Source of the DNA: Hyphodiscus hymeniophilus
Lineage: Eukaryota; Ascomycota; Leotiomycetes; Helotiales; Hyphodiscaceae
Assembly (NCBI GenBank): GCA_016508695.1
Contig: VNKQ01000012.1
Location: forward strand, 992,001 to 1,056,000
Direction: 5' to 3'
DNA: 64,000 nucleotides
Below are positions 45,624 to 57,350 of this stretch, one piece after another (positions within the stretch are counted from its first letter, which is position 1; each line of letters starts with the position of its first letter). The position numbers and the translations under genes are program-made. Under the pieces are notes generated by a model, which had not been told where the DNA came from, did no database searches, and saw only the letters and a program-made list of their open reading frames with translations.

Positions 45624-46746
45624 ATGGAGCACTCAAACTACGGTAATCAGCCGTTTGGCTCGTACGTGCGATCAGCTGAGGACAACTTCACTGTACCGGT
45701 CCCTCAATATTCAAGCTACGACACACAGTCAGGTCTGCAACCGACGGTGGCAAACGGATACGAAGGATACAACACTACACCAGCATATCCTTATGCGCAA
45801 CAACCCGGTGCAGACTCTGCTACGGAACCAGACTACAGATCCCAAGACTATGCAGAATTTGGTACCGGTCCCCAATACGTACAAGGAAGTCACGGTGGTA
45901 TATATTTCCCTGGTCCCGATTCTATACACGAAGATAAATCGCCCCCTACACCCCCGAAACAACAACACACGTATTTCAATCAAGTGCATGTCGCGCTAGT
46001 CAATTGGAAATGCGAGCCCGGAAAAGACGACGTGCCAGAACTTGAGGGCGAAATGGCTGGGCTACATTGGATCTTTGAATCTCTGTATAGATTTCCAACT
46101 ACGCGGATACAAATCTCTACTAAGGAGAAGGGTCCCACGGAATACCTCAAGGATCGTGTGGAAGCTATGTGTGAGCGTCTTCTGAATTCTGAGGGGGAAC
46201 GCAAGTGTTTTATTCTTGCTTATGGTGGTCATGGAAGCAGGTCGGGCACGCTAGATGCGTAAGTCAGTTTGTTTCCACAAATGACGCATACCTTTTCTCT
46301 ATAGCTTGCTAGGTATCTTCGACTCAGTAGTGAGACTAAGGCTGATGGCAATCTAATTTAGAACACGTCGAGGACCAAGTCTCTATTGGAAACCCGTCCA
46401 AGATCTGATACTCAAATCGAAGTACACCTTTTCTAAATTCTTTTTCCTGGACCATTGCTATGCAGGTTTGGCCATAGTGCCCGTTGAGATCTCACAACCA
46501 GCCGTTCAATGGATCTGCGGTGCAGATGCAGAAACCCCCAGCTACAGCGAGTTCAGTTGCACCAAAGCGATGATTGAAGCTTTACGAGAGCTGAACGGCT
46601 CCTTGTTTACAGTGGAGAGTCTATTCGCTCGTATTCGTAAAACGAAAATGTGTAAAGCTGCGAGGAAGCGATATGGTTCTCACATATACATTCATGAAAT
46701 TCAGGGTGGTGATGGAAATGGATTTGTCTTCCGAGCCCTCAATTGA
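45624..46746 (+). CDS. Caspase-like (peptidase C14 fold) protein
   Basis: Two exons (45624-46258 and 46362-46746) give 339 aa. The first about 150 residues are low complexity, rich in Tyr, Gly, Pro, Gln and Ser, resembling the disordered or prion-like leaders of fungal metacaspases. The caspase fold follows: FNQVHVALVNWKCEPGKDDVPELEGE, then the histidine motif FILAYGGHGSRSG (His203), then after the junction TRRGPSLYW and the cysteine motif FFFLDHCYAG (Cys244). Both catalytic residues are intact. The intron is 103 nt; its acceptor at 46361 is chosen because the earlier AG at 46306 leads to a stop. The ATG at 45624 is the first in frame. A protease or cell-death role is inferred from the family. 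The gene sits 340 bp from a dead transposon. Confidence 0.85.
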
Positions 46747-47403
46747 AGTATTCAGAGCGCGGAAGTGAACTGTGATGAGGAGAAGGTGTAGTCAATGGGT
46801 TGTGGGGCATTTCTTTTTGCTTTTCCTTTTCCTTCCAATGCTTTCATCCAGTAACACAGATAGTCAGGACTACTTTCCTAAATATCTATGTGCAGCTGAT
46901 CGACCTCGGAGTCGACATTAACACCCCTGCGAAAAATCAAATTTCACCGCTCTTCACGTTGTAGCACTCGCTGGACATATAGGAGTTGCTTATAGGTTAA
47001 TTCGAAATGGAGCAGGCGTCAGTCAATGCGCCAGAATCTAAAGTTAAAAGAAGGCTGTGCAGTCACGGTGACGCTACCGTCCTTGGATTTTTGCAGGAAA
47101 ACAGACATATACCTTCGTAGTCGCCTCTTTGAGTATGAAGGCACGAAAGCTTCAGTCTCACGAGTGCGAACCAGGTCATGAGATATGTGGTTGCACGTCC
47201 TCAGTTTGGAGGCAGACGCGAAGCTTAGTAGATGTCATTGTTGGGTATATATTAAAAGAATGTACAAGGTCGTCACTGAGAGGACCCTAATGGCACATCT
47301 AATCCTTTCAAATGCTATCAAGACAGCGAATGCTTCTGATGTAAGAAAAACTCCACTCATCTAGCCCGGAGGCGATTGCTCCCAAGATACACAACTGTGT
47401 TGT
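46747..47403. other. Intergenic region with ankyrin relic
   Basis: This is the 3' flank of the caspase-like gene and of the amino-acid permease, whose 3' ends converge. Apart from the ankyrin fragment listed separately, I see nothing coding. Confidence 0.6.
46893..47042 (+). pseudogene. Ankyrin-repeat gene fragment with a frameshift
   Basis: One frame reads QLIDLGVDINTPAKNQIS. After a shift of frame near 46943 the next repeat continues as FTALHVVALAGHIGVAYRLI then RNGAGV, ending at a stop at 47040-47042. These are clear LIDxGVDINT and TALHVVALAGH ankyrin cores from two consecutive repeats. No open reading frame surrounds them, so it is a decayed remnant of a larger ankyrin gene or of a former C-terminal module next to the caspase-like gene. 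Confidence 0.7.
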
Positions 47404-49361
47404 TTAGACAGGCGCAGCACATCCGAAGGATGTAGCGACAGTTCCACCGGGACCGAAGACAGAAATCAAACCTGTAATAGCAGCCCATGAGCCCATTCCA
47501 CAGCATGCCAAGCCACCGAGCATGTAGATAACATAGCAAGTGTTCTGGAGCCAGTACTTCTTGAAACCACGCACCCATCGCTTCATTCCTGTGTCGTGGC
47601 GGGTAGTCACACCGGTGTGGGGATCGAAACCCTCGCCAGGTAGCTCGGCACCGAGTTGGCACATGAAGCCGATGAAGACCATGGCGGGGAAGGTGTAGGT
47701 GAAGTTGAGAATGAGGAGAGAACTGACGATACCGGAAATACCGTTGAGGTTGGGCACGGCAGCGGCGACAACAAAGGCTACAGCCCAATAGAGAGGACCG
47801 AGAGCATACCACATCCAGCGGCCTTTCTTGGTGGTGATCTCGGGAAAGTGGAAAGCCTCTTGGAAGACCTCGATGTAGACTGTCTTCATGCCGATGTTCA
47901 TGTACATCAAGCAAGCTATTGCTAAAGTGATCAGTCCAAGAATATTGTTGACCTGCTGCAAGTGAAGTGGCTGAATGACATTTCCAATGTTCGATGCGGA
48001 GTACTGGCCATACTGGCTGTAGACGAAGGCACCGAAAAAGATGTAGACGGCTCCGATGAAGACTTGTGCGCAAAGCATTCCCTTCCAGAAATCCATTGGA
48101 TGACGCATCTCAGCCATGAAGGCGACGAACAGAAGAGCACCACCCCAAGAATCTGTAATGATTATTAGACACCAGCAACATAGATAATAGAACTGCGTGG
48201 AGACACTTACAAACCATGGAGTTGACACCATTGAACTGTCCGGCGAATCCAGTGGCCTGTTGTTGATAGGCATCGGGAGGTGGGCCAGCAAATGTCTTCA
48301 CTGGTTCGATGACACTGATCAATGTGGATGAGGTGATAACTTCATAATCGATTCCATAGTGTGCAGCCGCAACCATGCTATTGTAATCATTAGCTTATTA
48401 TCTATACCAGAAAAGGAGGGAACTCACATCATAATGAAGCAGACGATGTTGAGCCACACGGACAGATTGGCCAACCAACCAATACGCTGTAAGCTTCGAA
48501 TGCTTCCGAATACCATGCCGACAACTGTGAAGATGATCATGCAGGCAATGAAGCAGATTTTCTCGCTGGCCAACTGGGCGATCGTGGTTCCACTAGCAAG
48601 AACCAACACGGCCACTGTCATGAATTGCTGGAGGGCTTGGGTAATGTTGATGAAGTGACGAGATTTGGGGCCGTAGACGCGATAGAAAGTATCACCGTAA
48701 CTTTGCATGGGAAAGCGCGAGGAGTCGAGGGTAATGAAGATTCTCCACAACATCCAGCCACTGAGTCCGGCGAACATACCAAAGATGATGTAAAGGGCAA
48801 CACCAGCACCATATCCAACACTGGCGAAGACGAATCTACAAGAGGATTAGACAAGCGTTTAAACAACAGATGAGCGAGGGTGGAGACTTACGGCGTTGAG
48901 GACCAACCAAGAATGTCAGTGGTAATCAAGAAGAAGACTGTTCCCCAACTAGCAGTTCTAAGTGCTCTTGCGGCGGTCTTCCATTCTTCGTCTGTGACAG
49001 CCATGGGATGGGGTGTGTTGTCCGTGACAATGCCATTCTTATCGTCACCACTGCTGACATCTCTAACGCGCATCTCCTGCTCGAGCTTCTTCGCGTTGTC
49101 ATGGTGGATTCCCTTGGAGAAGCGACCTTTCAGAACGGTGCCGATGGTCTTTGGGCCGCGCTCTTCATTGTAGACAGTGTTGTTTTCCATCTCCTCGGCG
49201 CGCTCAATCTTCGCCCAGTACACATATTCTTCCCAGGTGACGGTAGGGTCAACACGAGCGGTGAGACCCCAGTTGCGCTGGCGGATCGACTCCTCCTTGG
49301 GCTCGAAGGTGTGCCCATGGATAGGATCCGCAATGGGTGCGATCGGGATAGCGGTGGCCAT
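47404..49361 (-). CDS. Amino-acid permease of the AAAP (Mtr-like neutral amino acid) family
   Basis: Four exons (49361-48892, 48835-48428, 48377-48211, 48152-47404) give 597 aa. A long hydrophilic N-terminus of about 135 residues precedes a series of membrane helices: TASWGTVFFLITTDILGWSS leads into FVFASVGYGAGVALYI at the first junction, and SMVYSWGGALLFVAFMAEMR forms across the last. About eleven helices are expected, matching the AAAP family that includes Neurospora Mtr, a proton symporter for neutral and aromatic amino acids in the plasma membrane. The specific substrate is not readable. The frame is open upstream to an ATG at 49805, but the added 148 residues look like translated pyrimidine-rich leader, so 49361 (MATAIPIAPIADP) is preferred. 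Confidence 0.88.
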
Positions 49362-51541
49362 GTTGAGTATGGGCTTGCTGTCGAAAGGGGGTGGGTGGAA
49401 GAGAAGGGATGGGATAAGAGGAAGACAGGTTTTTTCTGGGAGGGGGACAAGGGAATAATATAGCTTCGCTTCCCAGCTACTCGAGTACTCTTGTTCGAGT
49501 TGGGACAGAGTGGCACAGGCCAGCCCCAGTCCCAGCACTCCCTCTCTCTCTTTCTCTCGCGAGGACAAAAGACTTGGCAAGTTGGGTGTAATCAAATCAA
49601 TCAAATCAAAGGCAGGCACACGAGGACAATGACAAATGAAAGGGACAGAAAAGGATCCAGCAGGAACTCTGTCCAGTATCACCTCCCTAATGCGGCCTAA
49701 GCGTAACCCTCGAGGGTCGCACCTGTCGATAACAGCATCAGCCAGACTGATATGCGGAGGAGGTGGCCAATGCGCAGGCCTATCCACCCAGTGCGCGCTT
49801 GCCATGGTCCATGGCCATCTGGCCGAGGTTCTTCTCTAGTTCTGGAAGATTTCCCAGAACAGGTAAGGGGCTGACTGACTCCATAATGCATGGACGAGCA
49901 CTCTCCAGTTGTCAGACTTGGATTTGATATGCGCATACATATCGATCTGCAGTGGCCAACGCTCTGGACTACAGAGCGGCGAATCAAATGTCCAGGAGTC
50001 TAGGTCCTGGTCTAGGTCTAGCTGTCCTACATACCTCAGCTTTACTCAAGTCTCAAATTCTTCAATGCTCATGTTCAAGCCCCAGTGGGTGCACATTGAG
50101 CAATACCAATACCATACCAATACCTATCTCACACACGGCCGTGTTGGTACTAGGTAGGTAAGAAGGCGCGGAGATGAAGCAGCTTCGGGTCGTCATCGCC
50201 GTTGATCCCATCACCAAAGCAGTAGTGACTGCGAGGCGGGAAGATATCCCAACCCCATCGAAATACGCAGGTGGCAGGCGCATACCCAAGGTCCCAAGGA
50301 CCGTGGACATATTGAACTAGTAGACTGCGGCTGCACTGCGAGCGTTGGAAACCAAGCGATAGGCTAGTGGATCTGAGGTGTGCCCAGAAATGGAAGGCGC
50401 AAACAAGCAACGAGGCGTTGGAGATAAGGAAGTATTGGAGGATCAATGGATCGTCCGTATTGGACCATTAGCCGTGGGATGGATCAGGAAGGTGGAAACA
50501 AACATCCGTAGATTCTCGCTTGCGGGGGCTGATATGGCTGAGACTGTGGCTTTTGCCAAGAGCGTAAGAGGGTGGCCAAGAGATAAGGAGGCTTTTCCTC
50601 CTGGCCATAACTCCATGATTCTGGGGGCTTGCGACTGGTAAATTGGACAGTCAATGATTCATTTGTTTAGGGAAGGAGACAACCGTATGGCCAGAGATTA
50701 CTAGTCTCTAGATGATGAGATGGTGAGATTGGAGAGATTGAGAGATTCCAAAGATCTCGCCACCCATGCGCGAGGGTTTGCATCGGTTCTTTGGTCTTTG
50801 TCTCTGTAAACACCATACTGCGGGAAGGCCGACTTGGGCAAGAATCCTCGCGCCGCCCCCCCTTCACCCCTTCCCGCTTACCGGATATTCCAAAAACCTT
50901 CCACATCCAAGTCTTTCCAAACCTTCCAGAATCCAGAGAAGTCCAGCCAAGCTTCTAGAGCGGAAGATCCCATGCACGAACGAGCTGCGAGCCTGCGAGC
51001 TGGAATTTGCGAGCTGCAACCCAACAGATAACGAGTCGGCAAGCGCATCCGCCAGATTCGTCCAGGAGTGGGCCTTCTTTCCCTGGTAAACAGGTACATA
51101 AGGAAGAGGATCTATACTTAGTGTGGATGCTGTCCCGTTGCAAACACGAGCTTCATTTTGCAGAGCTGGAACACAGAGGCGGACGGCGAGGGCGAGAGCG
51201 CATATTCGCGGCAACGCTTTTTGTCGACTTAAGCTGGAGAGGCTGGAATCTTCGATCGAGAATGGCAGGTGCCAAGCAGATCTGAGAGGGGGAAAATGGT
51301 GCCAAGCAGTCTTTATATACCGAAATCCTGACGGGATTCGAGTTGATCCGGCTTACACCGCACGTTCCGAGACCGAGAGGCCTACTAGCAGTTACGAGGT
51401 CCGTAGTGGTGGCTTTGGAAACTCCAACGCCGGTTTTGATGGGTCATTGTGCACTTTGTGAGATGAGATGCGGGGCATTTTTGAGCCTATGCAATTCCGG
51501 ACATACATTTGGTTCGTTCAGAGTATAAACGGCCATGTCAT
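49362..51541. other. Gene-poor intergenic region
   Basis: Promoter side of the amino-acid permease, followed by sequence with only short overlapping frames on both strands. CTAGGTAGGTAAG-type words occur near 50150. No gene is supported. Confidence 0.55.
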
Positions 51542-51609
51542 CTATGATGTCTCCTCGAACCCTCGGCCCTTCGCTCCCAACCAGTCGTACGAAGTACGTA
51601 AAGACTTAC

Positions 51610-51868
51610 CTTCTGACTCGCTGCACTGAACGCAAACTTTTGCGTCTACACAGTTCCGCTCAAGTGCGGCATTGGGTATGAGAGAATTGCACACAAGCGT
51701 TTGTTCATTCTCGAAATAACAGAGCTGACAAGGAGGAGCAGAACAAGTCCACACAGCAATGAACGCTGGGATTCGCGCATGCCCGCCACCGGGACAGTCG
51801 TGTTGAAGGCGTAGGAGAATTGATGTCAAGTGAACATTTGCAATCAATGTTGAGGAGACTTTTAGCAT
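51610..51868 (-). CDS. Candidate small cysteine-rich protein, first exon only (weak)
   Basis: A minus-strand frame starts at ATG 51868 and reaches a good donor, GAAG|GTAAGT, at 51610-51604. It carries eight cysteines in about 70 residues, with the spacing C-x4-C-x2-C-x9-C followed by C-x5-C-x2-C (for example TCSAPPCQLC and NCVDAKVCVQC). A short hydrophobic N-terminus (MLKVSSTLIANVHLTSILL) could be a poor signal peptide. The following exon was not identified. It may be a small secreted protein gene or a decayed copy. The related cysteine pattern just upstream on the same strand supports something real here. Confidence 0.3.
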
Positions 51869-51997
51869 TGTGGTATCCAGGACAGTAACTTTCAGCCAGA
51901 AGGAATCAGTGTTGACACAATGTGGCTATTAAAATCATCTCAGTCAATCGTTCAAGCGAATAACTTCTTGACTCGACTCACTGGACGTTGTGCTACT

Positions 51998-52183
51998 CAT
52001 TTCCCATTCTCATGACGGTTTTCATTCCCTGGATGACAACTATGCCAAGCCCTCATCCATAAATGATCGTCGTTGAAGAAACACTGCATTTTGAGCCCGC
52101 GTGCCAAACAAAGCCTGTCATTTACACAATTTTCACACTCGCGAATGCATCTTATGGAATTATGAGAAGACGGAAACTTGATA
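51998..52183 (-). pseudogene. Related cysteine-rich reading frame without a start codon
   Basis: A minus-strand frame reads SIRCIRECENCVNDRLCL, then C-x7-8 spaced cysteines, and ends at TGA 51998-52000. The C-x3-C-x2-C-x5-C pattern resembles that of the frame at 51610-51868. No ATG follows the upstream stop, so it is either an internal exon or a dead copy. Confidence 0.25.
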
Positions 52184-52975
52184 TATATTTGTCACTTCAT
52201 GAATCATGATATATACGCCTTTCGTCTCGGAGCTCAACGTGTAGGTGCCAAAGATGTACTTCTCGGAGTCGGAGTCGGAATGGAGAGAAGGCCTAGCGGA
52301 GAGTAATCACTTAAAGAGCAGTCCCTGCGAAATTGGAAGACTTTGATGAATCATGAATACCACAAATTTCCTCGGTAACCATTGGGCAGAAATTCATCTT
52401 CCTTACGAGAAGGAATTGCTAGTTACTGCTCCACCACAATTATGAATCCGTGAACACCACGTGATTCTACCCTTCGGCTCTCTTTGCAGCATCATCCCCA
52501 AACTTCTACTTGGTCTTAACTTAGCTTGCGTTGGCAGTCTGTTTGTAGCTAGAAGTCAAGTGACCCAAGTTATATTCTGAGATGTTTATATACAGGTATT
52601 ACATCGTTTCCAAGCTGTAATATTCGGTGCCAAAGTGCTCTCACCAAGACCACGCACGGACTTCATCAGCATATCTACAGCATATCTGCAGCATCCGTTT
52701 CTGTTTCCACTTCACGATGTCGAAGAATATCTTTTTCACCCGAGCATGAGTCCTATTCAGCAGACGGTATAACAGAAGGTCGATGTCGAGAATAGAGGAT
52801 GACGACCGCAAGGGGATGGACCGATGAATGCGAGGAATCCGCATCTTGACAACCATAAGGCGGGCTTACAGAGTGATGGAAATTTGTTGTATCCTTTTGC
52901 GTTCGTTGGATTGGCATGAACTATCCCAGACATTCTGTGAAAAATTAGAGAAGTACGGCTTTACCATTCTTGTAG

Positions 52976-52999
52976 CTAGCTCCGGCCCGGGACGGTAGT
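52976..52999 (-). repeat. Inverse copy of the 24-bp GC-rich word at 41968
   Basis: It is the exact reverse complement of 41968-41991, including CTCCGGCCCGGGACGG. The flanks resemble each other for only a few more bases. Confidence 0.7.
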
Positions 53000-54422
53000 A
53001 CGTACCCTGTCTACCTCGGCATTCTCGCTTTTTAACTCAGATTTGGATCCATATCATCGTCAGTCTACTAGTAAGATATCTCTGAACTCCTTCGTCTTAA
53101 GACTGTGTATAAATCAAGAGTTTTGGTATCTGTAATCTAGCACGTGACCTGTAGATGTCCGCTCACCACGATGACCTCCCCACCTACGTTTCGAAGCGAC
53201 GAGCCTTAGTGGAGCTGATCATCTTGTTGACGCAAAGTAGGATTTACTTTCATCTCACCAGGTACAGATGAATCTAGACCGAATCCGAGGTAGGGTCCTA
53301 GCAACAGCGACTCTCCGAGCTCGGGCGCAAAAGATCATCTTTGCTCCGACATAAAAAGCGTGCTCGGATCTCGGACGACAATTTTCCCACTTCGGGACCA
53401 GGAGGTACGACGTGCAACACAAATCCCAAGCAGATCAAAGTTCAGATCGAACCTGGAAGGTGTCACGTCGGTCTCTGTCGCGATTTGCTACAAAGTTTGC
53501 GTCAGATCCCCGCTTGGGATGAATGAATGGCCTTTGAGACTTCTCAGATATCCTGCCACTCGGACCCGGATACGTCGTGCGGAGAACTTCTGTACAGGGC
53601 GTCAAGGCCGATCTGGATGGGATGGGGGATACCCGTCTCAAATTCAGACGTAGGTCCGATGTACGATGTGTGTGCGATGTGAGAGAATCTTCAGCTCGGA
53701 TTGTGGAGGACAATCTGGGTTTGGGTGGCACTTGCCTGAGTCAGGCCTACTCTTGTGAAAGCGAGAGATATGTAACGAGATTCGTAGAAGATCTAAATTG
53801 GAGAGAATGTCCAGCATCAGATATTGACTGGAATAAATGTAGTCATTGACACGACCGTATGTCATCAGATCAGCTCGCTGACCTGGAATGGCACACTGGA
53901 ATCCGGCAGACTTCTAAGTCCTCTGAGGTAGGGGGTGGAGCGCTTCTTACGGGTTTGAAATCCCCATCTCTGGCGCGTACGAGATGCAGTGGTCTTCGTC
54001 ACCCGGATTTGGGGACTACCATGAATGGTTGAAAGTCGGCACGAGAGCTATAAGGTAGTCTTGGACTTGCGGTATGGGCTTCTCTGTGCCAAAGACTTCT
54101 GAGCAGGATGAGGAGGATGCAGAGGTGTTTTGGTTCCATGTCACCTATGGAGTTCAAGCAGAGAGCGAGTCAGGATCAGGTGCGGCGCCAAAGATAGAGA
54201 TGTCATGTCGAGATGTCAATGAATCGATCATAGATTCGCTGATTGGCTCACTTTTCTGAAGCCGCATATTTCGTTCCCACGCAAAGTAATGGCTGAATCT
54301 TATGAGGAATTGAGGCGGCTACGCTTTGTGTCGAATACTGAAGCAAGCAAGCAGAGCTCACTCAATCCTACCGAGCGACTCAAAATGCTCCTGAATGTTG
54401 ATTAAGGAGAGTAGACTCGCCG

Positions 54423-54445
54423 ATGCCGACCAACTTTGTCGGCAT
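54423..54445. repeat. Short hairpin ATGCCGAC-7-GTCGGCAT
   Basis: A perfect 8-bp stem with a 7-nt loop. The arm shares the word ATGCCGAC with the hairpin cluster at 36520-36646, which may indicate a common repeat family. Confidence 0.4.
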
Positions 54446-54867
54446 AGCTAGGCTTCCGTGGAGCTAATGCTGGTGGAAATGTATCTGGGTACTGTTAACG
54501 CTGAAGAATGAAGCGTGGGTTGAAGGTAGAAGGAAAGTCTTTTGTGAACAGTTTCCACATTGAATAGGTCCGGTCTTATAATTTCGTCAATTCAACAATC
54601 GTAGCCGCTTGTCCATAGCATAAAATACATTCTCATCTTTGTCGCTCCAATGCTCCAAACTCTAGCTCTCACTTGAAAGGCATTGGGTGAAGACGCCCAA
54701 TACTGTCGGAGTGCATGACAAGATACGAGTACGCTTCCATCAACCCGGTCAAGAGTACCAAGAAGATCAATTCAATTCCCCTTTCCTATCCTCTCCAAAA
54801 CACCAATATCCATGAGCTTATATAATACACTTCCTTTCACCCAGGCTCTGAAAAGTTCCCGCTCCAA

Positions 54868-57025
54868 CTACTGTCCTCGACTGCTGCTACCAATACGCGA
54901 ATCTACTCGGTCGATATGCTGTCGGTTTTTCAGATGCACCTCAAAATTGCCCACAGTTGTGTCAGGCCCGGGCGTATACAGCTTCCCCGGGCAGTCGTGA
55001 CAGCGGATTCGTGGGAGATACATGTACTTGACACCTTCAGATGATTGGCCTTGTTGAGGAGTAGGACAAGGCATTTCTGTTGCTGCGTTCACAGCAGAGT
55101 AGCGCATAGTTCCTTCAAAACTGTCGTGTGGGTATGATTTCTGAAGCTCGATCAGGCCTTGCGTAAGCCAAGGGGGAGGAGATGGCTGCGATGGTTAGCT
55201 ATGTTCGAAGAAAGCTCACTTTGGTTTGGCTTACAGGAACGTGTTGAGGCGCCCCTGGAGGCGGAGGTGGTGGAGCATCAACGCGGCCAATCTGTCCTGC
55301 TGGGACGGGAGTCGTTGAAGGTGCCAACTGTTGATTCTGATGTCCAGGAGTAGAAGGTGGTCCCATAGTACCTGGCGCAGGTGTGCCAAGTCCTGATTGT
55401 GCCCGGTTGAACGAAGGTGTAGACTGTAAATTGGTAGGACGAATTCCAGCCTTCTGATCCCTGACTAGCTTTCTAAACCTCTCTCTGGGCATCTTTAGCT
55501 TCACAATTCTAGTGAGCTCCTCTGGACTATCTTCACGAGCATTACCACCAAACCTCCTGGCCGATGTCCGCGTCTCATGGTGATGTAGTATGGTTGCTTC
55601 TGGCGTTTCTGATCTCCCAAGGTTGGCCATCCGTTGCTGAGCCGAAACAGCAGCTCCTCGCATGTTTCTCGTCCGAGCCGTGCCGCTATTTAATTGCGAG
55701 AAGTGTGGAGATTCAGGCCCTGACTCTTCGCTATCATCCGAATCTGAGAGGTCTCCATCTCGAGCAGCACCTGGCCGTTTTACTCTGCCAGCACCTCCAA
55801 CACGTTTGTATAGTCGACTCGTCTCGACCGTCTCGGCAGCCCCTGGCAGCACAGAAGACACAACCAAACTCCGAACCGTTCGTTGTCTGTCTTTGAGATC
55901 CGGCAGAGTTGGCCCTCCTCTTCTGTTGACTGAGCGCTTCTGTCTTCTCTGCTCTCGAGAGTATATGACTTCGCTTCGTTCCAGATCAGCTTCACTCATC
56001 TCGTAGAGATATGGTGCATATTCTCGAGCTTGCTGTTGAGGTCGGAACACTGATGGTAATGGCGAGGGTAACATTGATGAGATCAAGTCGGCATCCTCCA
56101 AAGGTCGTCCGTCGAACGGATGACCAACGACATATAAACTTCTGATAAACAGCTGGCTCTGTTCCCGTATACAGTGCGCAATAGCTGTTGTGAACTCGCC
56201 GGACAAAGACAATTCCCTCGACATGCTCTGCGCAAACTCCTCGGGAGAGTTCAAGGGGTTGTTAATCTCCCATTCAAACTTGTCTTCCAGAGTATGGGGG
56301 CCAATCGTGATATTCAACTTAATCAATATCCTCATTTCATCGTTTTTATATGCAGAATATGGCAACTCTGGATCTAGTGCATCCTCTTCGATGTATACTG
56401 GGGGAAAGAAGTCGTTCAGCTGATCGTGCAACTGCTGTTGAATTTGGTCTTGAACTGGAATCACTGTTGGGAGTGCCAATCCAAAATCCTCGACAAGCTG
56501 TGCTGCAAATAGGTCTAAGGGAACCGTTCTATCGTGTAGATTCCAAGTGAAAGTATCCCGAAGCTTGATCTTATCCCAATCCACTTCTAACCGTATAGGT
56601 ACCAATTCTTCATGTTGATCTGCTTGAGAATTCAACTCTTTGCGCTTGATTCGAAGTCTCGCCGTCTTCTTATGCCCAGGTCTTGGTTTCCCCCCCGGAT
56701 AAACGAGCCTCGTCTGCCCATCAGTATGCCCGTTACCATATCCACTGTACCCCTGACCGTATAATCGGCTCGGGGGGAAGAACTGACGATACTCTGTCCG
56801 AACCTTCTTGTAATCCGCAGTCTCTGTTGTCATGTGATTGTACTGCTTCCTTCGATCATTGAAGTCCTGCAATATCGCTGCTGTATGGATGAGGTCGCGG
56901 TTGACATACTGGTCTAGGAGGATCTTCTGGAAGTTCTCTTTCGTCCGATGGGTCAAGGTTGACGTTGAGGGGGCTGATGACTCGGTATCGTCGTCCGGGG
57001 CGGCCTGCTGAGGATCTGGTGCCAT
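54868..57025 (-). CDS. SNF5/SMARCB1-family chromatin remodelling subunit (Snf5 or Sfh1)
   Basis: Two exons (57025-55235 and 55185-54868) give 702 aa. The SNF5 domain has its two repeats at about residues 143-205 (LVPIRLEVDWDKIKLRDTFT) and 232-298 (ILIKLNITIGPHTLEDKFEW), each ending in the acidic helix region that contacts other complex members. A conserved C-terminal block, IRCHDCPGKLYTPGPDTTV, contains Cys659-x2-Cys662. Between are Arg-rich and Pro-rich disordered regions (PPPPPPGAP). The protein is a core subunit of a nuclear SWI/SNF or RSC remodeller; which one cannot be decided by eye. The donor CCT|GTAAGC at 55234 gives a 49-nt intron and a smooth join; reading through it would stop at 55199. 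The ATG at 57025 is the first in this frame. Confidence 0.9.
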
Positions 57026-57350
57026 CGCGGACACATTCGCGACCGCGTTTGGCTAGATATCGATACAAATGAAGGTCTTTGAAGGTGCAGAACGTGATTC
57101 AACTTGAGGTTGAGTGCAAATTGAAGCGCGAATCTGAATCGCGACGAGCCACCCTGTGACCTACGGCGGCCATTAACGTGCAAAAGTGAAGTTTTGCTGA
57201 TCCCTGTCCATGCAGAAGCTTCGATTAAGCGACGAAGACTCCAGCACACAAGCACGAGTCAACAATCGAACATTAAGTGTCAACACAAATCCAACACTTT
57301 CTGCTTCTCAAACTCGCACTCGCATACATTTATTCTAAGAAGGAGCCGTC
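57026..57350. promoter_or_regulatory. Bidirectional promoter between SNF5-family and EBP1-like genes
   Basis: Only 325 bp separate the two divergent start codons, so the promoters overlap. The stretch before the EBP1-like ATG is rich in short C/A/T words as in leaders of highly expressed fungal genes. Confidence 0.7.

Larger units (their letters stand above)
52184..54867. other. Gene-poor intergenic region
   Basis: No coding frame is supported on either strand. It contains the inverse 24-bp repeat copy at 52976-52999 and a short hairpin at 54423-54445. It lies beyond the 3' end of the SNF5-family gene. Confidence 0.55.

Noticed and set aside
49362..49805. 148-codon N-terminal extension of the amino-acid permease
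   Set aside because: The translation is typical of a pyrimidine-rich leader and family N-termini begin near the 49361 ATG.
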